Assembly (NCBI RefSeq): GCF_000379025.1
Contig: NZ_KB900620.1
Coordinates: forward strand, 116,802 to 180,801
Source: Orenia marismortui DSM 5156
GTDB taxonomy: Bacteria; Bacillota; Halanaerobiia; Halobacteroidales; Halobacteroidaceae
Reading direction: 5' to 3'
DNA length: 64,000 nt
Positions within the stretch are counted from its first letter, which is position 1; the number at the start of each line of letters is the position of its first letter. Positions 19,548 through 29,231 of the stretch are shown here, one piece after another. The position numbers and the translations under genes are program-made. The notes beneath the pieces are model-generated. The model did no database searches. It had not been told where the DNA came from and saw only the letters and a list, made by a program, of their open reading frames with translations.

Positions 19548-22500
19548 TTAAAGTATGTTGATTCCACTATCATCAATCATTACATTTTTAGAACCAAATT
19601 TAAATAAGACTCTTTGATCATCAAGACCAAACTCTCCCTTCTCACCTTGGGCACTAATCTCTTCTTTACTGAGTTTTAATTGCTGTTTGCTACTCACTAG
19701 ATTTATCAACTCTTCTTTAACTTCTAAAGCTGACTTATTATCTTTAGCTGCTAATAAGATCTTTTGATTATTAACTTTCATTTGATAGCCACCTGGAGTA
19801 TAGAGTAGCTTATCACTTGCTTCCCATTCAACCTCTTGCTCTTTATCGATAGAACTACTCTTTAAAGTAAGATGCTTTTCATTCTTAGCCTTAAAAATAA
19901 TATCTACTATATCTCCCACCTCTGGTGAAAAATAAGCATTGGTATAAGGCTTATCTATTGGAATCCAAAAGGATGCTGCTTGATCATATTCATCTTCTAA
20001 GTCTCTAAAAAGAACTTGAGCCTTATGTTTATTATTTAATTTCTTGACCTCAGCTCTAAAAGAACGACCTTTAATTGGAGCCTTTCTTAACTCTTTTTCT
20101 AACCTTAAATCCTCTTGAGCAACTAAGGTTAGATCGGAATATAAGATTCCTCCTTCAACATAAATTCTATTTTTGATTATAGTTAATTCTAAAGTATTAT
20201 CTTCTTGGTTATTAACCTTATATTTAACTTTTCTGCCTAGATCAAATATACCTTCTGACCTAAAATGACCATGATGATCAACCTTATAATAATTAAATTC
20301 ATTGAATCGCTTTCCAATCTTCTTCTTCTTACTTCCCTTAATATTATTCAAATTTTTGGCAGGTAGATTATGAGCACCCACTTGAATATTTATCTTTTCT
20401 GAACTATCTTTAGTATCATCAACTATTAATAACTGATTTAAGTAAGAAGAAATTCGCTTAATAAAATCCCATTCATTTTCTTTATACTGTAATACCACAG
20501 GATAATCTGCTGATACTAACTCTGTATTCCCTACTGCATCTTCAGCAAAAGCTAGGTTGAACTCTGAATTTTGATCCATTAACTTAGCAAAAACTTGATT
20601 ATAGGTTGTTCCTAGGTTTTGATAGATTCTATTAATCCGTCTTCGTTCTAATAAGACACTATATGATAATGCTTTTAACTCTAAATAATAATCATGATTT
20701 TCATAAGCTATACTATAATCCTCAATAATTCCTTTAAACAATATCTTAGTATCATCATTATTATTATAGGTTATGACTAACTTAGGATCTTCCTGTGCCA
20801 AATACTTTTCATAAGCTGAAAAATTATCTTCATTAATAAGACCTGCAACACTGACTCTTGTATGGTCATAAATTGATTTCTTAATCTCAAGTCTATCTAA
20901 AGCTATAAACTCAAAATTATCGAATTTAATCTTATAAGATGTATAAGTCAAAGGAACTTTGCTATCCTGCCCCTCTTTGGATTGCTCTACTAAATTTATT
21001 CCATAATCTCCATTCTTGAATCCATCGATAATTAATTCATTCTCTTTATTAGAACCATAAATATAGATTAACTTATAATCATCCCTTAAGATTATATTAT
21101 CTCCAAAGTATTTATCACGTAGAGTTTTGTTTCTAGAGCCTATATCAGCTTCTTCTCGCTTCTTTTGCTTGTAACTTCCTGAGATATCTTGATTATCTAC
21201 TTTAATATTGCGATTTAAGCTACTATGCTCACTTAAAATCTCAAAGCCTACTCCTTGATTAGCTGCAAACTCATATATATCATTATCTTGGTTTAAGTAG
21301 TCGGTATCCTTTGGCTCTAAATACTTCTTCTGCTTTAAAGAACCATAGATTCTATTTATCGAAGGCTCTTGAAGGTCTATTTTCAATCTCTCTTCTTCAT
21401 TACTGAATTTTTCTGCTGGATTAGAACTATGGTACTCCTTAGCCTCTTCACCATCTTCAAGCTTCTTACCTAACTTTAAAAAGATTCCCCCACCAGTTAA
21501 CTCCCACTTCCATAAGTCTTTCAACTCAGTATACTTCATTCGCTGTAATTGATTTAAAGCTGCTTGATCAAGTCTATAGACTTTAGCCTTATCTGTTAAT
21601 AGATCTGGATTTTCTTGTAAGAAGGTACATTCATAATCAAACTCTTCTTTGCTAATCTTCTTTTGTAAATACATACTATGGCGCAATCTATCCTTAATTA
21701 TGCTTAAAAATTCCTTGCCAGTACCACGCCGTGAAAGTCTAAAAACTTCTTTTATAATTTCTTTATCTTTGGCATTCAAGTCAATAATTATATCTTTAAC
21801 TAATGAGCGCAGATAATCAAGGCTGAGATTGTTGGTCATGTTACCAATATTAGGCTTCTTTCTAAATCTATTCTTAGCTGATTTAGCATTAGCACCTTCT
21901 GCCAATAACATATATGGTTCAAATAAGTCAACTCTTGCTTCTAATAAAGAATCTAATTGATCTTCTTCTAAACTCTCTATCCGCTTGATTAGTTCTTGAT
22001 CTATTCCTCCACTAAAACTCTCTAAATTCTGATCTACTAGATAGCTAGAACCGATATGTCTTAGAACCCGACTTCCAAAATTAGACGAGATTATATAGTT
22101 AATAACCCTCTGTTTTTCAGCCTTAATCCTCTCTTGATATATCTTATAATTATCTATAAATCTCATCTTTCTCTCTACAATTTTCGGATCAAAAGCTACC
22201 TCTACTTTCTTTCTTAAATCTTTCTTCTCTCCACTATAATTAGTAAAAAGTATCTCAGTTAAAATATATTTTAATTTCTCTGCATTAACATTTTCTATAC
22301 TTTCTCGATAGCTATAACTAATATTCCCCCCTTTAATTACACCTTTCTTTTTAAGTTTAGTCAGCAAATAGTTCATACTATTATCTTCTTTAAGGATATT
22401 TTCTAGAAAAAGTTTGATTCCAAGTGAATATCCTAAAAACTCATTTCCTTTAAATTCAGTGAAGTTCTTAATACCTATACTATTTCTAGTAATACATTGA

Positions 22501-22979
22501 TAATTATCACCATTACCAGCTGATAACATTGTAGTATATTGAGCAAAAGCCCCTCCGAGACCATCGCCTATAAAGTTTAGTGCTTTATAATTACCATTAG
22601 CGTAATCCTCATCTTCTTCTACTATCTTATAGTAACATTCTTCTGCTAATTCAAACGATTCAGTAGGTAATCCTACTGCAATACATAAATTAGTTATCTG
22701 TTTAATATCTACATCTTCTATATCATTATAGTATAACTTCAACTCTTTACCTTTGGAATTCTTTTCAGATTTACTAATGATTTTTTTCTCTTGATTAATC
22801 TTAGAGACTAAATTTTCTAAAATTGTTTCTATATCATTAGCCAAATCAATCCCAAAAAAATCCTTAACTATTGCATTTAGATTTTCTTTATTCTCATTTA
22901 CAATCTTCCTTAAAAGACTATCACTTAACTGAGCAATTCTAATTAAAAATTTCAACTCTTGTGAATTAGAACTTTTCAT
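19548..22979 (-). CDS. Fusion of degenerate lipase-like domain and VgrG-like spike
   Basis: Residues ~1-660 resemble the lipase-family protein encoded just upstream (shared LRHSM, NLSLDYLRSLVK and LDQAALNQL blocks). The nucleophile elbow reads NFIGDGLGGAFAQY (about 135-148) where the active copy has FTGHSLAGGLAQY, so Ser is Gly. The oxyanion AYRGT region is also absent. A GDYGIN motif at about 666 leads into a complete VgrG-like module (about 680-1143) paralogous to the next gene. The protein is therefore probably a spike with a non-catalytic cargo-type domain. The gene is 13 bp upstream of the second VgrG gene. Start site GAGGGGG. Confidence 0.82.
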   Translation of the reverse strand: MKSSNSQELKFLIRIAQLSDSLLRKIVNENKENLNAIVKDFFGIDLANDIETILENLVSKINQEKKIISKSEKNSKGKELKLYYNDIEDVDIKQITNLCIAVGLPTESFELAEECYYKIVEEDEDYANGNYKALNFIGDGLGGAFAQYTTMLSAGNGDNYQCITRNSIGIKNFTEFKGNEFLGYSLGIKLFLENILKEDNSMNYLLTKLKKKGVIKGGNISYSYRESIENVNAEKLKYILTEILFTNYSGEKKDLRKKVEVAFDPKIVERKMRFIDNYKIYQERIKAEKQRVINYIISSNFGSRVLRHIGSSYLVDQNLESFSGGIDQELIKRIESLEEDQLDSLLEARVDLFEPYMLLAEGANAKSAKNRFRKKPNIGNMTNNLSLDYLRSLVKDIIIDLNAKDKEIIKEVFRLSRRGTGKEFLSIIKDRLRHSMYLQKKISKEEFDYECTFLQENPDLLTDKAKVYRLDQAALNQLQRMKYTELKDLWKWELTGGGIFLKLGKKLEDGEEAKEYHSSNPAEKFSNEEERLKIDLQEPSINRIYGSLKQKKYLEPKDTDYLNQDNDIYEFAANQGVGFEILSEHSSLNRNIKVDNQDISGSYKQKKREEADIGSRNKTLRDKYFGDNIILRDDYKLIYIYGSNKENELIIDGFKNGDYGINLVEQSKEGQDSKVPLTYTSYKIKFDNFEFIALDRLEIKKSIYDHTRVSVAGLINEDNFSAYEKYLAQEDPKLVITYNNNDDTKILFKGIIEDYSIAYENHDYYLELKALSYSVLLERRRINRIYQNLGTTYNQVFAKLMDQNSEFNLAFAEDAVGNTELVSADYPVVLQYKENEWDFIKRISSYLNQLLIVDDTKDSSEKINIQVGAHNLPAKNLNNIKGSKKKKIGKRFNEFNYYKVDHHGHFRSEGIFDLGRKVKYKVNNQEDNTLELTIIKNRIYVEGGILYSDLTLVAQEDLRLEKELRKAPIKGRSFRAEVKKLNNKHKAQVLFRDLEDEYDQAASFWIPIDKPYTNAYFSPEVGDIVDIIFKAKNEKHLTLKSSSIDKEQEVEWEASDKLLYTPGGYQMKVNNQKILLAAKDNKSALEVKEELINLVSSKQQLKLSKEEISAQGEKGEFGLDDQRVLFKFGSKNVMIDDSGINIL

Positions 22980-23019
22980 ATTATCCCCCTCTAGCTAGCT
23001 GATTTTATAAATAAGATTA

Positions 23020-25617
23020 TTATACAGCTGTAAATTCTATACCATCCAAAATCTCCATTATCTCTTTATCATTTTCAGAATTAACCTTTTTGCCTTTAGA
23101 TGTATATGTTTCTCCTGCTTCTTTATCATCCAGAAGATTGGCTTGAAGAGGAGAATAATCATCTAAATTAGGATCGCGGAATTGAATCTCTAATTTATAC
23201 TCTCCATTTGTTAGCTCGGTCTCATCTTTAGTTAAATTATAGTCAATTATGTCTTCTTCATCTTTTAAACCTTCTAATCCTAAAATCAAAATAGCTTTTT
23301 CACCTTCTATTCCTCCCCACTTAACTAAACCATCTATTTCTTCCTCTTTCATATTATTTAATTGTTCTACAATCGCATAATCTAACTTATATAATCTATT
23401 TGCTTCTGTTAAAACAAATCTTTTATTATCTCCATTTTTAGCTCTAATATAGAATTTATTACTATTTAAACATGTATCACCTTTAATCTCATCAAATTCT
23501 TCTTTATTATGAATCCGCATACTATGCCTTAAAGTTTCTTTTATTATTTTAATCAGATCATCGTTCTCATTCTTCCCCTCTTCCTGATGATCCTTAGCTA
23601 ATACAAATAATGCATTACTATTTTTCCACGTATAAAAACTATATGTTTTAAGAATCTGAGTTATATCAGCCATTATTTTCTTGACAATAGCCAACAAATA
23701 ATCATAACTAAGTTTGTTTGTTATGTCTCCTAATTTAGCTTGATATCCATATCTATTTTTTAGATTAGAATTGTAACTTTTTAAAGCATTATTAGAACTA
23801 GCCTCATTATGCGGTAAATGTACATATGGAAAAAAAGTATCGAAACCATGGTATTCAGCAGCTGGTAGAATATTATCAACATCTGCATTTGGGAAAAAAT
23901 ATGCTGAATCACCTTTGCTAAGCTCTTTGTCAACTATATAAGTAGTTCCTAGATGTTGACCCAAGTTCCCTGTCAAATCTATTGAGATAATATAATTTCT
24001 AACCTTATTCTTGAACTTTTCTCCATCTCGATAATAAGAAGCAAACCTTCTTTTAAAGTCCAACTTTTTCTTGATGTTTTCATAAGAATCAAAGATTTCA
24101 TAATCATCCCAATATGATAATAAAGCATCACTAATATCTAAATCCATCAAATTTTCTTTTAGTCTAAAGTTATCTATAGCACTTTCTAATTTTTCAATAT
24201 CTACTTCTCCTTCATCATCCAAAAATTCTGTTGTTATTTTTCCATCCTTTATATATCCCTTTTTTTCAAAATGATTTAAAGTTCTCTCAGATAACGTTTT
24301 GTATGTTTTGGTTAATTCTCTAAATATTGATGATTTTTCTTTTAAAAATTCTACCCCTCTATCCTTCAATCTTTGTAAAATAGAGATATATTCATCAAAA
24401 AATTCATAGCCTATCACCTTTGAAAATGCCTTAATTCCTATCCCATTCCAAGTTACAGTATGTTTCACTGCAGATGCAGAATTGGATTTATCAGAAGAGA
24501 TCACTGCTGCATATTGAGCTAATCCACCTGCTAGAGAATGTCCAGTGAAGGAAATATTATCTGCTTCATATCTATCATTTGAAATTATATCCTTATAAAA
24601 CTTTTCAGCTAATTCAAACTGCCTTCCTGGTGTTCCTGCTCCTATCTTTCTATTGGTCACTCCATGCTCTAATATAAAATCAGGGTCTTTATCAATAATC
24701 TCTTTCTCTAGTATTTCTTTTAATTTGGGACTAAATTCTTCTAACTCAAAAATTAAATTACTCAACTCAGGACTTAATTTTGATAATTTGGAAATTGATG
24801 ACTTTTCCCCTTGATCATAGTCTCCATTATCACCATCTGTTCCTCGATAGGCAATTACTATTTCCTTTTTATCAGGGCTTTGAAAGGCTGCTGCATAAAA
24901 CTGTTGTTCTTCTAAAGTTAGTTCTGTTTTTTCTCTAGTTAATAAAACATCTGGATCATATGCTTCTAAAAACGTCCAATCACCTACATGGTTCTTGTAG
25001 GTCTTCCATCTGTTTTTGGAGTCTTCTTTATTTACAGTGAAATTGTTTTTATCATTAAAGATATCCTGTAATACTATAGTACCTCCTCTTTCCTGGAATT
25101 TACTGAAATCATTATATACTAAATCTGCTAAGGCTAAATATTGTAAATCTGTTATTGTATTTGACTCTGCTGTTATAAAAGAGAGACCCTGTATAAAATT
25201 AATCAATTCCTTTTTCTTTTTTAGTTTATCTATTTCAGATTTATTCGTTTCAATTGTATATCTTTTATAATCTAACATCATTCTTTTTACTTTTACTTCT
25301 TCTATTTCTGCTTCTTTTTCTTGAATCTCAGCATTTATCTTCTTCAATTCTGCCTTGTTTTCCTTAATAATCTCCTTAACATCTTCAACTGATATCTTAT
25401 CTACCTGCTGACTGTCTATTTCCTTCAATTCTCTCTTTGAAAATTCTACTTCACGACCACTAATATGTACTTTAGTTCGTAGATTAGCTAACTCTTCATT
25501 TTCTTCATCAGATAGAGGTCCTACTTTGCTATTAAGTTCATCATACTTTAGCTTAGATTTTAACAATTCATCATACCATTTCTTCAAATTGTCAACTTTC
25601 TTCTTTATGTCTATCAT
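23020..25617 (-). CDS. Class 3 lipase-like effector with N-terminal coiled coil
   Basis: An 865-residue protein. Residues 1-140 form a charged coiled coil. A lipase fold follows with the oxyanion strand IVIAYRGTDGDNGD (about 253-266) and the nucleophile elbow FTGHSLAGGLAQY (357-369, Ser361), preceding a long helical C-terminal region. The class 3 lipase pattern (GHSxxGG) is intact, so phospholipase or lipase activity is plausible. No signal peptide is present, in line with delivery by the neighbouring spike. It lies between a lipoprotein gene and the VgrG-lipase fusion. A broken copy of its 5' end is found at 26,920-27,309. Confidence 0.82.
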   Translation of the reverse strand: MIDIKKKVDNLKKWYDELLKSKLKYDELNSKVGPLSDEENEELANLRTKVHISGREVEFSKRELKEIDSQQVDKISVEDVKEIIKENKAELKKINAEIQEKEAEIEEVKVKRMMLDYKRYTIETNKSEIDKLKKKKELINFIQGLSFITAESNTITDLQYLALADLVYNDFSKFQERGGTIVLQDIFNDKNNFTVNKEDSKNRWKTYKNHVGDWTFLEAYDPDVLLTREKTELTLEEQQFYAAAFQSPDKKEIVIAYRGTDGDNGDYDQGEKSSISKLSKLSPELSNLIFELEEFSPKLKEILEKEIIDKDPDFILEHGVTNRKIGAGTPGRQFELAEKFYKDIISNDRYEADNISFTGHSLAGGLAQYAAVISSDKSNSASAVKHTVTWNGIGIKAFSKVIGYEFFDEYISILQRLKDRGVEFLKEKSSIFRELTKTYKTLSERTLNHFEKKGYIKDGKITTEFLDDEGEVDIEKLESAIDNFRLKENLMDLDISDALLSYWDDYEIFDSYENIKKKLDFKRRFASYYRDGEKFKNKVRNYIISIDLTGNLGQHLGTTYIVDKELSKGDSAYFFPNADVDNILPAAEYHGFDTFFPYVHLPHNEASSNNALKSYNSNLKNRYGYQAKLGDITNKLSYDYLLAIVKKIMADITQILKTYSFYTWKNSNALFVLAKDHQEEGKNENDDLIKIIKETLRHSMRIHNKEEFDEIKGDTCLNSNKFYIRAKNGDNKRFVLTEANRLYKLDYAIVEQLNNMKEEEIDGLVKWGGIEGEKAILILGLEGLKDEEDIIDYNLTKDETELTNGEYKLEIQFRDPNLDDYSPLQANLLDDKEAGETYTSKGKKVNSENDKEIMEILDGIEFTAV

Positions 25618-25699
25618 CTATATATCCCCTTCCTTTCAAATGAGATAATAAATTTTTAATTCTCCTTACAAAACTCAATTATCATTTTTATTTGCTTTT

Positions 25700-26551
25700 T
25701 TATTCTCTTAAGAATTTTTTATCTGTTTTATATAATTCACTTTCTAAATCTTTAAGTGTCTTGATTTCAAAAAATTCTATATCATCTATTCTTAATCCAT
25801 ATACTTCATAAGATTTATATTCCAAAGCATTATATTTAAGCTTTGTTGAACCTGTATGAAAGAATTTAGTTTCTTTTAAAATCAAATCTATATCCTTATC
25901 TCTAAAAAACTCTTCATCATAGATATTTACTTGAATAGTTGCCCATTTCAAATCTTGACCTCGTAAATACTCTAATAACTCCATTACATTTGATAGAGAC
26001 TCTTCTTTCTTTTCCTTGTCTGTAATGATATCTTCAAAGATATAAATAAATATATTGACATAAGTATCTTTTGATCCATAGTCTAATAATTCTTCAAAAG
26101 TTGGTATCTTATTATCTTTAAACTTTGCACGCGTCGCCATAGTAGTATAAAAATATAGCTCTTTCCCAAAAATATTTTTTAATACTGGCTTGTAATATTT
26201 ATCTGCTTGATAAGTTAATTTTAATCTAGAATAACTAGCTAGAAATTGGTCTCCAAAAGTCCCACCAGTTCTAACAGAAAACTCTAAATCTGGATATGCT
26301 TTTGGTGCTGCTGTTAATTCCCAAACCTTTGTATTCCTGATATATCTGGTATCTTTGATAACAAACTCTTCATTATAAGTATCTTTGAGGTACTCTAAGG
26401 CTTCTCGATGTACTTTAGCTACTCTTTCTTTAGCTGTTTTTTCCTTAGCTAATTGTTCCTTATCTACTTTTTCAACCATACAACCTGTGAACATTACTGA
26501 TACTATTAATAACATCAGTATTAATCTAAGTTTTCTTTTCTTATTCACCAT
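25700..26551 (-). CDS. Lipoprotein paired with lipase effector (candidate immunity protein), copy 1
   Basis: The signal peptide ends in the lipobox VMFTGC, and the mature protein is about 260 residues with no known motif. The ATG at 26551 or the adjacent GTG at 26548 is the start: both follow a GGAGAG site, and only the GTG is conserved in the paralogue at 27365-28222. A longer reading to 26626 adds a hydrophobic stretch without a ribosome site. It lies 82 bp upstream of the lipase gene. A surface lipoprotein duplicated together with a toxin-like enzyme is what one expects of an immunity protein; function unproven. Confidence 0.75.
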   Translation of the reverse strand: MVNKKRKLRLILMLLIVSVMFTGCMVEKVDKEQLAKEKTAKERVAKVHREALEYLKDTYNEEFVIKDTRYIRNTKVWELTAAPKAYPDLEFSVRTGGTFGDQFLASYSRLKLTYQADKYYKPVLKNIFGKELYFYTTMATRAKFKDNKIPTFEELLDYGSKDTYVNIFIYIFEDIITDKEKKEESLSNVMELLEYLRGQDLKWATIQVNIYDEEFFRDKDIDLILKETKFFHTGSTKLKYNALEYKSYEVYGLRIDDIEFFEIKTLKDLESELYKTDKKFLRE

Positions 26552-26760
26552 ATCACTCTCCTTTAGTTTAATTAATAATATAAAATTAATAATTAATATG
26601 TCTATATTTAATGAAGACAGTTTCAACTTTCCATAATATTTAAAATCTCAATACAACTACAAATATTTGTAGCTCTATTAGAATTTTAAATCTTTTGAAT
26701 TTAGAAAAGTAAGCAAACTTACATATTAAAACTAATCTCTCAATATAAAGCTATAAATTA

Positions 26761-26921
26761 GGTAACATCTGAAAGTTATCTTAGCAAGTACTAGCGTTTT
26801 TCTGCTCTTAATAGCGGAAAAATTACTGTTTGACCGTAGGGAGTTTAATTTTTTCTAGACCTTTTGGTTACTTTTGTGGCAATGACAAAAGTAACTCGCC
26901 CTTAGGCGAAACTAGTTAAAC
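26761..26921. repeat. Intergenic repeat element, copy R1
   Basis: About 160 bp that align with copy R2 at 28409-28563. Shared parts are TAACATCYGAARGTTATC, a GTAC-AGCGTTTTTCT block, and a perfect stem with GGTTACTTTTGT facing ACAAAAGTAACTCGCCC, ending in TTAGGCGAAA. No coding frame is shared. R1 interrupts the broken lipase copy. The rest of the 26,627-26,994 gap is A+T-rich and holds nothing else I recognise. Confidence 0.7.
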
Positions 26922-27309
26922 TGCTAAGGCTAAGTATTGTAAATCGGTTACTGTATTTAACTCTGCAGCTATAAAAGAGAGCCCCTGTATAAAATTAATC
27001 AATTCCTTTTTCTTGAATCTCAGCATTTATCTTCTTCAATTCTGCCTTGTTTTCCTTAATAATCTCCTTAACATCTTCAACTGATATCTTATCTACCTGC
27101 TGACTGTCTATTTCCTTCAATTCTCTCTTTGAAAATTCTACTTCACGACCACTAATATGTACTTTAGTTCGTAGATTAGCTAACTCTTCATTTTCTTCAT
27201 CAGACAGAGGTCCTACTTTACTATTAAGTTCATCATACTTTGCCTTAGACTCTAACAATTCATCATGCCACTTCTTCAAATTATCGATTTTCTTCCTTAT
27301 GTCTACCAT
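26920..27309 (-). pseudogene. Broken 5' copy of the lipase effector gene
   Basis: The first ~100 codons are nearly identical to the start of the 23020-25617 gene, including the ribosome site. The frame is then lost through a 104-bp deletion: in the intact gene the sequence CTTTTTCTT occurs at 25210 and again at 25314 (plus-strand coordinates), and the copy has only one. A further ~75 bp match the intact gene (to about 26920) before the sequence changes to repeat R1. Any product would be a ~104-residue coiled coil without the lipase domain. Confidence 0.85.
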
Positions 27310-27364
27310 CTATATATCCCCTTTCTTTAAATGATAAATTCCTAATTTTTCTCACAACACTCAA

Positions 27365-28222
27365 TTATTCTCTTAAAAATTTCAAATCCTGTTTATATAT
27401 TTCTTTTTCCAAGTCTTTGATATTATAATCTTTAACAGTATTTATTTTCAAAAACTCTTTTCTACTTATGTATAATCCATACACTTCATAAGATTGATAT
27501 TCTAAAGCATTATATTTGAGTTTTTTTGAACCTTTATGAAAAAAATTAGTTTCTTTTATAAGATAATCTATATCTTTCCCCCTAAAAAACTCTTCATCAT
27601 AGATGCTTATCTGAATTGTTGCCCATTTGAGATTTTGACCTCGTAAATATTCTAATAATTCCATTACATTAGATAGAAACTCTTCTTTCTTTTCCTTGTC
27701 TGTAATCACATCTTCAAAGATGTAAATAAATACATTAACATAAGTATCTTCAGGAGTCTTTTCTAAAACCTCTTCTACTGTTGGAATATAGCCAAACTCT
27801 CCATCAGTATCCATATTAGCCCAACTTCTATGTTTGCACTTGAAAATTTTATTAACAATTCTTCTATAATAAATCTTAGTTTCTTCTATAAGTTTTCTTC
27901 TTCCATAGTCTGCTAGAAATTGACTTCCAAACATTCCACCAGTTCTAACAAAAAACTCTAAATCTTGATCTACCTTTGGTGCTGCTGTCAATTCCCAGAC
28001 CTTTGCATTCTTAATATATCTAGTATGCTTAATAACAAACTCTTCATTATAAATATCTTTGAGGTACTCTAAGGCTTCTCGATGTACCTTGGCTACTCTT
28101 TCTTTAGCTGCTTTTTGCTTAGCTAATTGTTCCTTATCTACTTTTTCAGCCATACAACTTGTAAATATCACTGATACTATTAATAACATCAGTATTAATC
28201 CAAGTTTTCTTTTCTTGTTCAC
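27365..28222 (-). CDS. Lipoprotein paired with broken lipase copy (candidate immunity protein), copy 2
   Basis: A 285-residue lipoprotein with lipobox VIFTSC, closely paralogous to the one at 25700-26551 (shared KVHREALEYLKD, VWELTAAPK, VRTGG and EFFRGKDID blocks). The start is GTG with a GGGAG site. Its former partner gene immediately downstream is truncated, so this copy may survive as an orphan immunity gene. The two paralogues differ most in the central region (about 120-160). Confidence 0.75.
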   Translation of the reverse strand: MNKKRKLGLILMLLIVSVIFTSCMAEKVDKEQLAKQKAAKERVAKVHREALEYLKDIYNEEFVIKHTRYIKNAKVWELTAAPKVDQDLEFFVRTGGMFGSQFLADYGRRKLIEETKIYYRRIVNKIFKCKHRSWANMDTDGEFGYIPTVEEVLEKTPEDTYVNVFIYIFEDVITDKEKKEEFLSNVMELLEYLRGQNLKWATIQISIYDEEFFRGKDIDYLIKETNFFHKGSKKLKYNALEYQSYEVYGLYISRKEFLKINTVKDYNIKDLEKEIYKQDLKFLRE

Positions 28223-28408
28223 TATATCACTCCCTTATTATTTATTAACCTTTGCTTAAAAGCTTAAATATAAGAATTAGATTCAATTCTTAGACTTAAA
28301 CCTTTAATATGTGAAGAATAATTGTAGCTTTATTAATCTTTTGAACGCTTTTAGAAAAGTAAGCAGAATATGATAATAAAATAAAATTTGCAATAGAGAT
28401 TGATATTC

Positions 28409-28563
28409 TAGATAACATCCGAAGGTTATCTCAGAAAGTACGAGCGTTTTTCTCCTCAATGAATGGGCCGGGTTTGCCACGAAGAGTTTTTGTAATTTAA
28501 AACTCGTAGGTTTGGTTACTTTTGTTTCTAAGGACAAAAGTAACTCGCCCATTAGGCGAAATC
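28409..28563. repeat. Intergenic repeat element, copy R2
   Basis: This is the second copy of the R1 sequence. In addition it holds a hairpin with CACGAAGAGTTTTT facing AAAACTCGTAGG, the same small hairpin that recurs near 31746 and, inverted, between the trp genes. An 89-codon open frame here is not conserved in R1 and is dismissed. Confidence 0.65.
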
Positions 28564-28584
28564 TAAATAACACACTATTAAATT

Positions 28585-28613
28585 GAAAAAAGGGGAGAAG
28601 CTAGCTTCCCCCT
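28585..28613 (-). terminator. Intrinsic terminator after the tube gene
   Basis: On the minus strand a GC-rich stem (GGGGGAAGCTAGCTTCTCCCC) followed by six T lies 13 bp after the stop of the Hcp-like gene. It separates the sheath-tube transcript from the effector and baseplate genes. Confidence 0.85.
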
Positions 28614-28625
28614 TTCTTTTAAAAT

Positions 28626-29054
28626 CTATTCAGCTGCATATCCACCTTCAATAGTAACAAGTTCATTCTTATCTTTTTTCTGCTTAATAAATAAATTAAA
28701 AGTACCTATTCCTTCAGTATGGCCAAAATCTTCAGTATAATCTACTACAAAAGCATTAGGGAAAGTTACTTTTCTTACTACTTGATCCCCTGCAATTACT
28801 TCCAAAATGACATTTCGATAAGCATCTGCTTTTTCGGCACTTACTTGTGACCATGTTGCAAGTTTCATTGTGTCATCTGGCTCTCCATCTACAGGAGTTA
28901 TTATTTTACCTGCTACTTCCATTATAGAGCCTAGATCAGTAGCTCTTGCATTAGAATCATCAGGAGTATCTGACTTAAAATGTGCTGTTGTAATATTGTC
29001 CATCCCTAATGAAATAGTTTCATTTTGACCTTCAATTGTTAACCTAAATCCCAT
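28626..29054 (-). CDS. Hcp-like tube protein
   Basis: A 142-residue, single-domain, beta-rich protein (MGFRLTIEGQNETISLGMDN ... ending in FNLFIKQKKDKNELVTIEGG). Size, composition and position directly after the sheath-like gene match tail-tube/Hcp proteins of contractile systems; no other family fits. The start was placed at the ATG at 29054, nine bases from AGGAG, and not at 29063, where the ribosome site abuts the codon. A strong terminator follows, as expected for a highly expressed structural subunit. Identification rests on context and general character, not on a diagnostic motif. Confidence 0.7.
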   Translation of the reverse strand: MGFRLTIEGQNETISLGMDNITTAHFKSDTPDDSNARATDLGSIMEVAGKIITPVDGEPDDTMKLATWSQVSAEKADAYRNVILEVIAGDQVVRKVTFPNAFVVDYTEDFGHTEGIGTFNLFIKQKKDKNELVTIEGGYAAE

Positions 29055-29231
29055 AAATATCATCTCCTAAAATTATTTTTATTTATATCAATATAAGAAT
29101 ATATTAATACCCACTTTAATCTATAATATAAAATTAATTCAAGCTAGAAGATAACTATAAATTAATTTTTTACTTTAACAATTTATCTTAAAAATAGAAG
29201 AATTCAATCATTAATTATTTCTATTTTGTAA

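Noticed and set aside
28304-28573. 89-codon minus-strand open frame
   Set aside because: It lies within repeat R2, has no ribosome site and is not conserved in R1; it is an accident of the repeat.
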